Shown here: positions 36,375 to 45,944 of the stretch, in pieces | Layout of the letters: every line of letters begins with the position of its first letter | How positions within the stretch are numbered: the stretch's first letter is position 1 | DNA from: Polyangium sp. 6x1 | Lineage (GTDB): Bacteria; Myxococcota_A; Polyangia; Polyangiales; Polyangiaceae | Direction: 5' to 3' | Length of the DNA stretch: 64,000 nt | Assembly (NCBI RefSeq): GCF_029946515.1 | Contig: NZ_JARZHH010000046.1 | Location: 1 to 64,000 of the forward strand | Made by a program: the position numbers and the translations under genes | Notes under the pieces: model-generated | What the model was told of the DNA's origin: nothing | The model's database searches: none | The model's input: only the letters and a program-made list of their open reading frames with translations

Positions 36375-36974
36375 ATGCGGTGGACGCTGCTCGTTGCGCT
36401 CTTCCTCGTCGGCTGCGGGCCCTCCCCCGCCGCCTCCGGCGCCGAATCGTACGCGGGATCGATGCCCGCCGCGGGGCGCGTGATGCTGCACGGCGTGACC
36501 GTGGCGCCCTGCCGATTCGGCGGCGATCTCTGGGACGGCGTCGGGCAAATCGACGCGAGCCAGATCGACCTCTTCGGCAATCTCCTGCGCGGCCGCGTGC
36601 CCTACATGGAGATCGCCAAGGCCCTCGCCGCGCCCGCAAACGAGGCGCTCGACAAACCCGACGTGAAAGGGCGCGCGAAGATCGTCGGGGCCCTGGAAGG
36701 CTCGCCCGTCCCGCTGAAGGGCCAGGCCGATAGCTTCACCCCGCAATTCTCGGGGCCGCCCACGTTCGAGAACGTGGCCTTCGACGGGAGCGCGCGCCTC
36801 GCCGTGGAGCTCCTCGACGACGACATGGTCGACGACGATCCGATGGGCTCGTTCCAGCTCGGCCCCGACGAAATGCTGGAGGCATTCCGCGCCGGAAACG
36901 TGCATCAGGTCCGCGTCGATTCACAGACGAACGGGCAAGTGCTCTTCGCTGCGATCTCCGTCCTCGCCGATTGA
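36375..36974 (+). CDS. putative lipoprotein, 199 aa
   Basis: Signal peptide 'MRWTLLVALFLVGC' with lipobox LVGC. The mature protein contains 'DLWDGVGQIDASQIDLFGNLL' and 'DDDMVDDDPMGSFQLG', an acidic loop that could bind calcium and vaguely resembles C2-type domains. No family is certain. It is divergent from the hypothetical gene at 34641-36257 and converges on the kinase gene at 36985 with a 10-base gap. Confidence 0.7.
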   Translation: MRWTLLVALFLVGCGPSPAASGAESYAGSMPAAGRVMLHGVTVAPCRFGGDLWDGVGQIDASQIDLFGNLLRGRVPYMEIAKALAAPANEALDKPDVKGRAKIVGALEGSPVPLKGQADSFTPQFSGPPTFENVAFDGSARLAVELLDDDMVDDDPMGSFQLGPDEMLEAFRAGNVHQVRVDSQTNGQVLFAAISVLAD

Positions 36975-36984
36975 ACGTCTCCGC

Positions 36985-39900
36985 TCAGAGCGCCGCCGCG
37001 AACTCGCGGCCGAACTCCAGGGGCGACGGGCGCTCGGCCGGCTCCCGCGTGGTCGCGGCCCGCAAGAGCTTCGCGACGGCCGCGGGGAAGCCGCGGAGGC
37101 GCTCGGCGTCGTCGAAAGGATCGAGCCGCATGTGCGCGAGGATGCGGTCGCGGCCCGTGAGCTCGTCGAAGAACGAGCGGCCCGTGGTCACGTTGTAAAT
37201 GGTGCCGGCGAGCGAATAGACGTCCGAGCGCGGATCGAGCTCCACCGGATCGAGCACCTGCTCGGGCGCGATGTAGCCGGGCGTGCCCGCGACAAACCGG
37301 CCTCCGACCTCGGGCGGGACGCGGATCGCCCGCACCATCCCGAAATCGATGACCACGGTCGAGAGCGGAGGCACGCGGCCGGGATCGCGGTGTCTCTCCG
37401 GGTCGAACCGCTCGCCGCCGGCGAGCGGCAGGCGCAGCCAGAGGTTCGCCGGCTTGATGTCGCGATGCACGAGGCCCGCGCCGTGCAGCGCCGCGAGCCC
37501 GGCGCACGCGTCGAGCACGACCTGCCGCAGCTCGAAGAGCGTCATCAGGCGCGGCGTTGCGTATTGCTTGAGATCCGCGCCGATCAGGTATTCGAGCACC
37601 AGGAACGGCGCGCCCTCCGAGACGCCCCGATCGATGATGTTCGCGACGTTCGGATGGTACAGCCCCGCGAGCGCATTGGCCTCTTCCACGAACGACGCGA
37701 GGATGCCGGCGCGCTCGGTCTCGTTGGCGCTGGCGAGCGCGTCGGCCTTGGGAATCTTGAGCACGAAGAGGCGGTCGGCGCCCGGCTTGCGCACGAGCCA
37801 CACCGAGCCGATCCCGCCCTCGCCGAGGGGTTTGACCAGCTCGTAGCCCTCGATGAGCTTCGGCTCCTTTTTCTTCGCCGCGGGCGGCGGCGGCGGCGTC
37901 CGCCGGATCGCGCCGCGCACCGCGCCTTCGAGGAGCGCTGATGCGACGGGGCCGAGCGAGGCGAACCACACGTCGAGCATGCCGAGCTCGCGCGCGCGGA
38001 TCGCGCGGGCGACGAGCGCGGCCACGCGCGGGGCGTTCTGCGTCGTGCGCGGCGGGAGCGCGTCCTCGTCATCGTCGCTCGCCGCGTGCAGCGCCTTCAC
38101 CGGATCCGCGAGGGCGGCCTGCAAGCGATCCCCCGCGAGGACGAGCTTGATGCACAGGATCTCGAGGTCGCTCTTCGGGCCCGCGGCTTCGGAAAAGTCT
38201 TCGAGCGCCATCGCGAGCGTCGAGAGCGCCCGCGAGAGCTCCGTGTCCTCGGCGTGCAGCGCGACGAGCGCCTCCTCGGCCTGGAACGGCCAGCCCGCGT
38301 CGGTCTCGGCCGACGAGACGGCCGTGCGCAGCGCCTCGGCCTGCTCGCAGCAACGCGCGAGCGCGCTCGGCGCCATCATCGGCAGCGAGGTCGCGAGCTG
38401 GCGGAGCATCGTGGGCCGATCGATGACGAGCGCCCACCACGCGGCGAACGGGCCGAGCCAGCGGACGTCGTCGACCTCGCCGAGCGCCGTGCCGCGCGTC
38501 GTGTCCACGAGCCGCCAGAGGAGCGCCGAGAGCGCGTTTTTCAGGGCGGGCGGGAGCTCACGCGAGCCCGTGCCGAGCCCTTCGAGCTTGCGGAGCCAGA
38601 GGCAGGTGTCGTGCGCGGTCGGGCCCCGGCCCGGTCCGAGCTCGTCGTCCTCCCCGCAAGCGTCGAGCGCGTACCCGCCGAGACGAACCGCCACGACCTC
38701 GAGCGCGAGATCCTCGTGCACGTCCGTCCTCTCCCCGCGCCGCCGCTCCGCCACGAGGTCGAGGATCTCCGCGGGCGAGCGGGCCAAGGTCTTCCACGTC
38801 TCCTCGAGCTCGGGCTCGTCCACGGGCACGCCCGCGGGCCGCGTCGCGAGCAGCGGGCGCCAGAGTCGAACCGCGAACGCGCGCGCCGAGGATTCGAGCG
38901 CATTCAGCGCCGCCGCCCGCTGCCGGAGCCGCCCCCAGCCGAGCGCGATGCGGCGCGCCTCGTGGAACGTCGACGCGAGCGAGGAGGCGAAGCGCGCGGC
39001 GCGAGCGTCCGCCTCCTCGTCGTCGTACTGCGCCGCGAGGCGCATCAGGTTCTCCAGGCCGAGCTCGAGGTCGAGCGGATCACGCTCGGCGCGGTCGATC
39101 ACGTCCGTCACCGCGATGACCTCGATCCACCGGCGCGTCTCGTCGATCGAGGCGGCGCGCACGTACCGCGCCTTCTCGCGCAGCGCGCGGAGCGTGGCTT
39201 CGATCTCCGGATCGTCGACGCCGCGACGGAAGAGCGTCGCGAGCCCACGCGCGAGCGCGCGCGCGGCGATCGCGCCCCCGTCGCCTTCGAGCACCCGCCG
39301 GGCGAGGCGATCCCAGAGCGTCTTGCGCTCGAAGAACAGGTACGGCGTCGCAGCGGCGACCGCGGCGAGCACCCACGCCTCCTCCTCGCGCGAGTCGAGG
39401 ATCGCCACGAGCTGGCTCGCGAGGAACGCGAGCCGCTCGGCGGGCAGCGAAGCGAACGCGGTCGTCGCGCGCTGCCGCAGGACGACCGACTCGCCGAACA
39501 CCCAGTCGAGCAGCGTGCCCTGGAGCTCTTCCATCACGCCCGTGAGGCGCCCGAGCGCGCGCGCCGCGTGCACCCAAACGAGCGGCTCGGGGTGCAGGAG
39601 CAAGGGCTGGAGCACCTGCAACGTGCGGCCGATGAGACCCGGATCGGCCATCCGCGGCATGCCGCGCACGCTGATCTCGAGGCACCGCGCGGCGAGGACG
39701 CGGCCGCGGAGCGCGCCGTGCGCGGGGCCGCGGACCATGAGCTCGAACGTCTCGGGCGATCCCCAGAGCCAGGGGCCGAGCTCGGGCACTTCGAGCGCGC
39801 TCGCGCCCGCCTCCCAGATCAGGATCTCCAGCCGCGCGCGCGCCTCGGCGTTCGCCGCCGACGCGAGCGCCTCGCCGTCGCCGAGCAGCGGCGCGCACGA

Positions 39901-40296
39901 GAGCGCGTCGAGCAGCGGCCCTTCGACGACCCGCGCGCGCGCGGCCTCGACGATCCGATCGCGGCCGAGCGTCTCGGCGAACGCCACGAGGAGCGGCGCC
40001 ATGCGCACGTCGCGCCGGAACGCGCTCGCCGTGCAGAACGAGAGCAGGACCTCGCCAGCCGGCTCGCCGTAGAGCGCGGCGAGCGCGGCGATCTCCTCGG
40101 CCGAACGCGCGAGCTCCGGCAGCTCGCGCCGGAGCAGCTGCGCGGCGGCGCGGGCGTCCTGGGGAAGCATGCGCCGATCGGCCTCGCTCTCGCCGCCTGC
40201 GCGGAAGTGCGCGCGCACCGCCTCTTCGAGCTCGGGGTTCGTCGCGTGGAGGCGCGAAAGGGTCGAGAGCGCGATCTGGATGTCTTCGGAGAGCAT
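36985..40296 (-). CDS. Ser/Thr kinase with C-terminal catalytic domain and large helical N-terminus
   Basis: 1103 residues. Unlike most bacterial Hanks kinases, the catalytic domain sits at the C-terminus (about 830-1103): 'LGEGGIGSVWLVRKP', catalytic 'HRDIKPANLWL' at 944, 'VIDFGMVRA' near 985 and 'GTPGYIAPEQVLD'. The first 820 residues are Ala/Leu/Arg-rich helical, HEAT/ARM-like repeats without membrane segments, presumably sensing or autoinhibitory. ATG 40296 is chosen; the frame runs further upstream but into the divergent KaiC-like gene. The 90-bp gap to that gene must hold both promoters. Confidence 0.85.
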   Translation of the reverse strand: MLSEDIQIALSTLSRLHATNPELEEAVRAHFRAGGESEADRRMLPQDARAAAQLLRRELPELARSAEEIAALAALYGEPAGEVLLSFCTASAFRRDVRMAPLLVAFAETLGRDRIVEAARARVVEGPLLDALSCAPLLGDGEALASAANAEARARLEILIWEAGASALEVPELGPWLWGSPETFELMVRGPAHGALRGRVLAARCLEISVRGMPRMADPGLIGRTLQVLQPLLLHPEPLVWVHAARALGRLTGVMEELQGTLLDWVFGESVVLRQRATTAFASLPAERLAFLASQLVAILDSREEEAWVLAAVAAATPYLFFERKTLWDRLARRVLEGDGGAIAARALARGLATLFRRGVDDPEIEATLRALREKARYVRAASIDETRRWIEVIAVTDVIDRAERDPLDLELGLENLMRLAAQYDDEEADARAARFASSLASTFHEARRIALGWGRLRQRAAALNALESSARAFAVRLWRPLLATRPAGVPVDEPELEETWKTLARSPAEILDLVAERRRGERTDVHEDLALEVVAVRLGGYALDACGEDDELGPGRGPTAHDTCLWLRKLEGLGTGSRELPPALKNALSALLWRLVDTTRGTALGEVDDVRWLGPFAAWWALVIDRPTMLRQLATSLPMMAPSALARCCEQAEALRTAVSSAETDAGWPFQAEEALVALHAEDTELSRALSTLAMALEDFSEAAGPKSDLEILCIKLVLAGDRLQAALADPVKALHAASDDDEDALPPRTTQNAPRVAALVARAIRARELGMLDVWFASLGPVASALLEGAVRGAIRRTPPPPPAAKKKEPKLIEGYELVKPLGEGGIGSVWLVRKPGADRLFVLKIPKADALASANETERAGILASFVEEANALAGLYHPNVANIIDRGVSEGAPFLVLEYLIGADLKQYATPRLMTLFELRQVVLDACAGLAALHGAGLVHRDIKPANLWLRLPLAGGERFDPERHRDPGRVPPLSTVVIDFGMVRAIRVPPEVGGRFVAGTPGYIAPEQVLDPVELDPRSDVYSLAGTIYNVTTGRSFFDELTGRDRILAHMRLDPFDDAERLRGFPAAVAKLLRAATTREPAERPSPLEFGREFAAAL

Positions 40297-40386
40297 CGGC
40301 GGCCGGGAGAATACTGCCTCGCGCCGTCCCGTTCCAAATACCACGGCTTGGCAGGGTGAAACTTTGATGCCACGTTTGGGCTTCCG

Positions 40387-41889
40387 ATGATCGAGCCGAA
40401 AAGAACCATCTACTCCACCCGGCTCCGCACCGGTGTCGACGGCCTCGATACGATCCTTCAGGGCGGGCTCTTCCAGGGACACATCTATCTCGTCATGGGG
40501 CGGCCAGGCGCGGGCAAGACGATCCTGGGCAACCAGATCTGCTTTCATCACGCGTCGAAAGGCGGACGAGCGCTCTACATCACGCTCCTGTCCGAGGCGC
40601 ACGAAGCGCTGCTCGCCCAGATGCGCGGCATGCAGTTCTTCGATCCCACGCTCGTCGGCACGGCCGTCGTGTACCTCAATGGCTACACGGCGCTGCGCGA
40701 CGGGGGCCTCGACGCGCTGCTCAAGATGCTACGCGACGCGATCCGCGCCCAGGGCGCCACGTTGCTCGTCGTCGACGGGATGGTCATGGCCGAGCTCGCC
40801 GCGCTCCCGAACGTCACGGCCTACAAGCGATTCATCCAGGACCTGCAGGCCTGGGTCGGCCTGATGGGCGTCACCGTCGTGCTCTTGACGAGCACGGAGC
40901 CGAACCACGCGATCCGCGCCGAGCACACGATGGTCGACGGAATCGTGGAGCTGCGCAGCGTGACGGTCGGGCCGAGGTCCTTGCGGGAGCTCGCCGTGGC
41001 GAAGCTCCGCGGATCGGGCTTCCTCGAGGGTTGTCACACCTATCTCATCTCGAGCGAGGGCCTCGTCGTGTATCCGCGGTTCGAGGCGCTCTTCGGAGCA
41101 CGCCGCACGGGGAGCCAGGTCGAGCGGCGCGTGACGATCGGGATCGAGGCGCTCGACGAGCTGCTCGGCGGCGGGGTCCTCGAGGGCTCGACGACGCTGC
41201 TGCTCGGCCCCACCGGATCGGGGAAAACCGTGCTCGGGATGCATTTCCTCCACGCCGGTGTGCGCGCGGGCGAACCTGCGCTCTGCTTCGGCTTTTTCGA
41301 GAACCCGGCGGCGATCCGCGCCAAAATGGCGCGCTTCGGGATGAACACGGAGGGCAGCCGTGGCCCCGGGCTCCTCGTCGAATGGCAGCCGTCGGCGGAG
41401 CTCCTGCTCGACGCGATCGGGCACCGGCTCCTCGACCTCGTGCGGACGCACGGCGTGCGCCGCCTCTTCATCGACGGCCTCGCGGGGCTCCGGCGCGCGA
41501 CCGCCAATCCGGATCGCGTGCCCCCATTTTTCTCGGTCCTCGTGGAGGAGCTCGGCGCGCTCGGCGTCACCACGGTCCTCACCGGGGAGACTCCGGACAT
41601 CTTCAGCGGCGACATCACGGTGCCCACCGAGGCCGCCTCGGCGCTCTGCCACAACATCCTCACGCTCCGCCAGGTGCAGGTCGAGGCGCAAATCCTGAGG
41701 CTGCTCGCCCTCACGAAGACACGCGACAGCGCCCACGCGCGCGGGCTCTACGAATTCGAGGTATCGTCGGCCGGCGTCGTGATCGGCCGGCCCTTCGAGC
41801 TCACGCAGGGCGCCGCGAAGGGCGTCCCTGCGCGCGGGAAGAACGCGCCCCAGGCCCCTCGAGCACGGAAAGGAACCAAGCGCAAGTGA
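40387..41889 (+). CDS. KaiC-like double-domain ATPase
   Basis: 500 residues made of two RecA-like KaiC domains. The first has Walker A GRPGAGKT (38-45) and 'SEAHEALL', the second GPTGSGKT (274-281) and 'LFIDGLAGLRR' as Walker B. KaiC-like proteins outside cyanobacteria couple ATP hydrolysis to signalling, often with two-component proteins. A receiver-domain protein starts 22 bases downstream and a histidine kinase converges on that. No KaiA or KaiB is nearby, so a clock function is not implied. The basic C-terminal tail 'RARKGTKRK' is atypical. Confidence 0.9.
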   Translation: MIEPKRTIYSTRLRTGVDGLDTILQGGLFQGHIYLVMGRPGAGKTILGNQICFHHASKGGRALYITLLSEAHEALLAQMRGMQFFDPTLVGTAVVYLNGYTALRDGGLDALLKMLRDAIRAQGATLLVVDGMVMAELAALPNVTAYKRFIQDLQAWVGLMGVTVVLLTSTEPNHAIRAEHTMVDGIVELRSVTVGPRSLRELAVAKLRGSGFLEGCHTYLISSEGLVVYPRFEALFGARRTGSQVERRVTIGIEALDELLGGGVLEGSTTLLLGPTGSGKTVLGMHFLHAGVRAGEPALCFGFFENPAAIRAKMARFGMNTEGSRGPGLLVEWQPSAELLLDAIGHRLLDLVRTHGVRRLFIDGLAGLRRATANPDRVPPFFSVLVEELGALGVTTVLTGETPDIFSGDITVPTEAASALCHNILTLRQVQVEAQILRLLALTKTRDSAHARGLYEFEVSSAGVVIGRPFELTQGAAKGVPARGKNAPQAPRARKGTKRK

Positions 41890-41911
41890 CGCCGGGGGGA
41901 GCCACTTCGCG

Positions 41912-42268
41912 ATGAAGACGATCCTCCTCGTCGACGACGAGCTCTCGATCGTCGAGACGGTCGGCGAGGTCCTCGCCTGGGAGGGCTATCGCGTCGTCAC
42001 GGCCGCCAACGGAAAAGAAGGGCTCGCGGCGATCGCGAGCGCGCGGCCCGATCTCGCGCTCGTCGATTTCATGATGCCCGTGATGGACGGGGTGCAGATG
42101 CTGCGCGCGCTGCGCGCCGACCCGATTTACGCGTCCCTGCCCGTCGTCCTGATCACGGCCGCGCCCATGGCATTGCCCGGGGACATCCGGGCGAGCACGC
42201 CCGTCCTGGCCAAGCCCTTCGACGTTCCAGCGCTCCTGCACGTCATTCGAAGCCAGCTCGGACCGTAG
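41912..42268 (+). CDS. single-domain response regulator
   Basis: 118 residues, a receiver domain only. The acidic pocket Asp8/Asp9, phosphoacceptor Asp52 ('LALVDFMMP'), Thr82 and Lys101 ('LAKPF') are all present. It lacks an output domain, so it must act by protein contact, likely with the KaiC-like ATPase encoded 22 bases upstream. Its 3' end overlaps that of the convergent histidine kinase gene by 26 bases, a likely cognate partner. Confidence 0.92.
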   Translation: MKTILLVDDELSIVETVGEVLAWEGYRVVTAANGKEGLAAIASARPDLALVDFMMPVMDGVQMLRALRADPIYASLPVVLITAAPMALPGDIRASTPVLAKPFDVPALLHVIRSQLGP

Positions 42269-43157
42269 CGGGCCCCCGCGGCAAGGACAGGACGAACGTC
42301 GCCCCCTCGCCCGGCCGGCTCGCGACGGTCACTGTGCCGTGCATGGCCGCAGCGACCTGCTTGACGATCCAGAGGCCGAGCCCGAACCCGGCCACGTGCG
42401 TCATCGTGTGGGCGCGCTCGAAACGCTGGAAGATCCGCGCGTGATCCTCGATCGGGATCCCCAGGCCGTGGTCCTTCACGGTGATCCGGGCCGAGGTCTC
42501 GAACCCCTCGACCTCGACGTGCACGGGCTGGCCGGCGCCATATTTCATGGCATTCGAGAGGAGGTTGTGGATCACGAGCTCGAGGAGCGGTCGATCCCAT
42601 TGGCCGAAGACCTTGCCATGGCTCGAAAACGTGCACGGGCAGCGGGCCCAGGCGAGCTCGTCGCGAGCGGCGGAGAGGACGTCGGCGACGAGCGAGGAAA
42701 GATCGAACCGCTCGGGCCGGATCTCGATTCGACCGGCATGAAGGCGCGAGGCGTCGAGGAGCGCGCGCACGAGCCTGGTCATGCGATTCGAGCTGCGTTT
42801 CGCCTTCTCCAGGTGGCTCAGCACCCAGGCCTGCGGGACCTCGTCGGCGGCCCCGCGGATCCGCGCATGCAAGAGCTCGAGGCAGATGTGCAGGGCCTGC
42901 AGCGGGGTGCGGAGCTCGTGCGAGACGGTGTTCAGCACGCTCTCGAGGCGCTGCTCGGCCTGAAGCGCGTCCGCCCGCGCAGCTTCGAGCTCACACGCGA
43001 GGCGGGCGCGCTCCTCTTCGAGCGCCCTCCGCTCGGCGCGCAAGCGCATGATTTCGTCGGATGCGGACGTCTCCGCGGAGGGCTCTTCTTCTTCTCGAGG
43101 TGTGTCGTTCGGGACGAGGGGCGACGACGCGAGCGCGGCGGGTGGAGACGGAATCAT
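42243..43157 (-). CDS. cytoplasmic histidine kinase
   Basis: 304 residues. A charged coiled coil (about 33-75) leads into the HisKA motif 'VSHELRTPL' with His80, and the HATPase domain has the N box 'NLLSNAMKYG', G1 'DHGLGIP' and G2 'GFGLGLW'. There is no membrane segment or recognised sensor domain, so input probably comes by protein interaction through the N-terminus. It is convergent with, and overlaps by 26 bases, the receiver gene of the KaiC operon. The start at 43157 is the longest option. Confidence 0.9.
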   Translation of the reverse strand: MIPSPPAALASSPLVPNDTPREEEEPSAETSASDEIMRLRAERRALEEERARLACELEAARADALQAEQRLESVLNTVSHELRTPLQALHICLELLHARIRGAADEVPQAWVLSHLEKAKRSSNRMTRLVRALLDASRLHAGRIEIRPERFDLSSLVADVLSAARDELAWARCPCTFSSHGKVFGQWDRPLLELVIHNLLSNAMKYGAGQPVHVEVEGFETSARITVKDHGLGIPIEDHARIFQRFERAHTMTHVAGFGLGLWIVKQVAAAMHGTVTVASRPGEGATFVLSLPRGPATVRAGFE

Positions 43158-43313
43158 GCGTGGGTGAACCAGCGATATCCCGGAGCCCCTGGCGCATCAA
43201 ACCCGCCCTGAGTCAGTGCATGGATGAATTTCGCGTACGGAATTTCATGCACGCGGGTGTGCGAACAAAAAACCGATGTATCCCTGAAAGAAACATCGAA
43301 GAGGGAGACTCTC

Positions 43314-43997
43314 ATGGTGAGCTTGAAGCAAGTCGGTGAGGTCTGGCGGGCGTGGCTCGGAGGCGCGAGCCTGGGAGATGTCGCGGTGATGAAGTTCGAC
43401 ATGCTCGGGGGCTCGCCGCCCGAGATCAACGCGCGGCTGCAAGCGCAGGGACGCGCCGCCCTGGAGGTCGACCTGGACGCATTGCGGGCGCTGCCGGACG
43501 GCACGGTGGGCCGCGAGTACGCGAGGCTCCTCGATCGGAACGGCCTGCGCCCGCTCACGATGAGCCCCACGATCAAGCAGCGGTTCGCCAAGAACCCCTA
43601 CGCACTCCGGTACACGACGACGCACGATCTCTTCCACCTGCTCACCGGCTTCCCCACGACACCAGCGGGCGAAATCGGGCTCTACGCGTTCATGATCGCG
43701 CAGGGGTTCGGCGACCAGAGCCTCGCCCGGCTCTGGGGAGGCGCAGCGGTGAACGTGCTGCTCATGCCGCTCCACGCGCGAGGAATCCTGCACAACGTGC
43801 GCGTCGGTCTTTCGATGGGGAAGAAGGCAAAGATCCTGATCGAAGCGCCATTCGAGGAGATGCTCGCCGAGCCGATCGAGGGAGTCCGGCAGCGCCTCGG
43901 TCTGCCCGATCCCGCGAGCGCAGGCATTGCACCGGGAAAAAGGAGCCTGCTCGCCGATTGGTTGATACCAAAGGACCAGGTCGCCTCGATGAGCTGA
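43314..43997 (+). CDS. Coq4 family protein
   Basis: 227 residues. The motif 'THDLFHLLTGFPTTPAGEIGL' contains the HDxxHx(11)E zinc-ligand pattern diagnostic of Coq4, a protein required for ubiquinone biosynthesis in eukaryotes and recently linked to ring hydroxylation/decarboxylation. Bacterial homologues are common but less studied. GAGGGAG lies 8 bases before ATG 43314; the frame extends further upstream but without a better start. No quinone genes are adjacent. It is followed by a palindromic repeat element. Confidence 0.82.
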   Translation: MVSLKQVGEVWRAWLGGASLGDVAVMKFDMLGGSPPEINARLQAQGRAALEVDLDALRALPDGTVGREYARLLDRNGLRPLTMSPTIKQRFAKNPYALRYTTTHDLFHLLTGFPTTPAGEIGLYAFMIAQGFGDQSLARLWGGAAVNVLLMPLHARGILHNVRVGLSMGKKAKILIEAPFEEMLAEPIEGVRQRLGLPDPASAGIAPGKRSLLADWLIPKDQVASMS

Positions 43998-44017
43998 GGC
44001 GTGGGCTAGCTCGAAGC

Positions 44018-44335
44018 CGCTTCGCTGGGGCTTTGCCCCAGGCCCCACGGGGGCTATCCGCCCCTCGACCCGGACCAGCGCAAGCGCTGGACTCGTGGTC
44101 GATGAACTGCGCGATGCGCAGTTCATCGAACGGGCCAGGTCAAGACCAGCAGCCCCGCGCCGACGGTTCGACCGGCAACGCCCGTTGCAGCGTGAGAGGA
44201 CCTCCACGGTCTTGCCACCGGCCTGTGGGAAGAACTGCGCATTGCGCAGTTCTTCCCCAAAGGGTCCAGGGCTGGCCCTGGTTCGGGTCGAGGGGCGAAC
44301 AGCCCCCGCGGGGCCCGGGGCAGCGCCCCGGCGCG
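44018..44335. repeat. 320-bp element with long imperfect terminal inverted repeats
   Basis: The left end (44018-44100, GCTGGGGCTTTGCCCCAGGC and onward) is matched in inverse orientation by the right end (about 44258-44335). Inside are two hairpins at 44100-44128 and 44227-44257 with the ACTGCGC-NNN-GCGCAGT core seen at 9870-10073. The right half is nearly the reverse complement of the 9790-9860 and 10043-10073 segments. It resembles a MITE or REP doublet. No gene is visible in 43998-44447. Confidence 0.8.
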
Positions 44336-44447
44336 ACGCCCCCCGATGAACCCCATGCCCAGCCCAAGGCGCGCGGGGGCGAGCGCGTCTCACGCGGAGG
44401 CCACGGTCTGGCGCTGTCGCCGCGTGGGCAGGATGGAGGAGCGGCAC

Positions 44448-45941
44448 ATGCAGAGGGATGCATCGAAGTTGCGCGCCATGGGCGAGAGACGTGGTCTGAC
44501 GATCGGAGTGGCGTTGCTCGCGGCGCTCGCGCTCACGGGGTGCGGTGCGGGCGTTGCCACGGCCCCTGCGACTCCCGGTATGAATCCCATCGCCTCGCAA
44601 GCTTCGAACGAACCGGCCTCCCCTGCGGCGACCCTGCGGTTTCGGGACGGCCTGCTCGCGCTTGCCCGGCAGGATGCCACGCAGAAGCACGACGAGGCGA
44701 GCTGCAGGGCCGCGGCTACGCACTTCATGGCTGTCGCGGACGGCCGTGAAGGTGCCTCGATCCGGGCGCGCGCCCATTACAATGCGGGCGTGGCCTATCA
44801 GCGATGCGAGCTCGCTCGCGAGGCGCGGGAGCAATTCACGAAGGCGCTCGCGGCGGAGCCCACGTTCCACCGGGCGCGGGCTGAGCTTGCGCTGCTAGAT
44901 TTTGCGGCGTCGGGCGGGAAGAACTTCGACGCGGCGATTGCCGAGTTGACGCGGGCTGCTGTGGTCGACGCTCAGTTCAAGGACGCGACCTCGCTCGTGC
45001 ACCTTGGCGTGCTGCACCTGAAACGCGGGCGCGAGACGCCTGACGCGGACGGGCTCACGGATTCGCAGCGCGCGAAGAAATATGCGCAGAGTGCCCTCGC
45101 CGTGGATGATCGCGCCTTGCCCGCGTACAACCTCCTCGCGCTGATTCACCTTGGGACGGCGCAGCGAAAAGCCGAGGCGCCCCGGGCGCGCGGATCGCTC
45201 GACAAGAAGAGGCTCGACACGCAGGTGCTCGAGCTCGCGGCGCTCGTTTGCTCGCAGGCGATCCGGAAGGATCCACGATATGCACCGATTCACAACACGG
45301 CTGGCATGATCCAGGTCGAGCTCGGGGATTTCACGGCGGCCGCGCGCTCGTTCGACGAGGCGCGCAGGATCGATCCGGCGTTCTTCGAGGCGCACATGAA
45401 TTTCGCCGCCGTGAACTTGCGCTTCCGAGGGTTTGCGCCGGCGGAGGTCGCGTACCGCGCCGCGCTCGCCCTCCAGCCGAACGATTACGACGCGCGCATC
45501 GGGCTGGCGCACGCGCTCCGTGGTCAGATTGACGATAGGAACATGACGCAGAAGGTCGCGGAGGTGCAGCGCGAGCTCACGAAGGCGAAGCAAAGCGCGC
45601 CCGAGCGGCCGGAGGCCTATTACAATGAGGGGATCTTGACGCAGGAGTACGCGGCGATCGCGGGCGGGCAGCAACCCGAGCACGCGTCACGCAAGGCCAA
45701 GGAGCTCTTCGGCGTCTTCCTCCAGAAGGCCGGGGCCGATCCCACCTACGCCGACGCTGCGCGGCGCGCGCGCGAACGAATCGAGGAGATCGAGCAGATC
45801 GAGGGATTCATGGGGCACGCCGAGCCCATGACGGAGGCCCAGCGGAAGGCAGAGGAGGCCGAGCGGAAGAATCGAATGGCCGAGGAGGAGGCGCGCGCCG
45901 GTGAGGACGAGCAAGCTCCGAAGCCGGCGACGAACCCCTGA
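44448..45941 (+). CDS. TPR-repeat lipoprotein
   Basis: 497 residues. After a basic start, 'LTIGVALLAALALTGCG' is a lipoprotein signal with lipobox LTGC. The mature protein is a string of tetratricopeptide repeats, for example 'ARAHYNAGVAYQRCELAREA', 'APIHNTAGMIQVELGDFTAA' and 'FFEAHMNFAAVNLRFRGFAP', ending in a charged coiled coil. TPR lipoproteins of this type occur in myxobacterial gliding and outer-membrane complexes, but no specific gene is claimed. ATG 44448 has GGAGG 8 bases upstream; in-frame ATGs at 44433 and 44478 are alternatives. Confidence 0.78.
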   Translation: MQRDASKLRAMGERRGLTIGVALLAALALTGCGAGVATAPATPGMNPIASQASNEPASPAATLRFRDGLLALARQDATQKHDEASCRAAATHFMAVADGREGASIRARAHYNAGVAYQRCELAREAREQFTKALAAEPTFHRARAELALLDFAASGGKNFDAAIAELTRAAVVDAQFKDATSLVHLGVLHLKRGRETPDADGLTDSQRAKKYAQSALAVDDRALPAYNLLALIHLGTAQRKAEAPRARGSLDKKRLDTQVLELAALVCSQAIRKDPRYAPIHNTAGMIQVELGDFTAAARSFDEARRIDPAFFEAHMNFAAVNLRFRGFAPAEVAYRAALALQPNDYDARIGLAHALRGQIDDRNMTQKVAEVQRELTKAKQSAPERPEAYYNEGILTQEYAAIAGGQQPEHASRKAKELFGVFLQKAGADPTYADAARRARERIEEIEQIEGFMGHAEPMTEAQRKAEEAERKNRMAEEEARAGEDEQAPKPATNP

Positions 45942-45944
45942 GGA

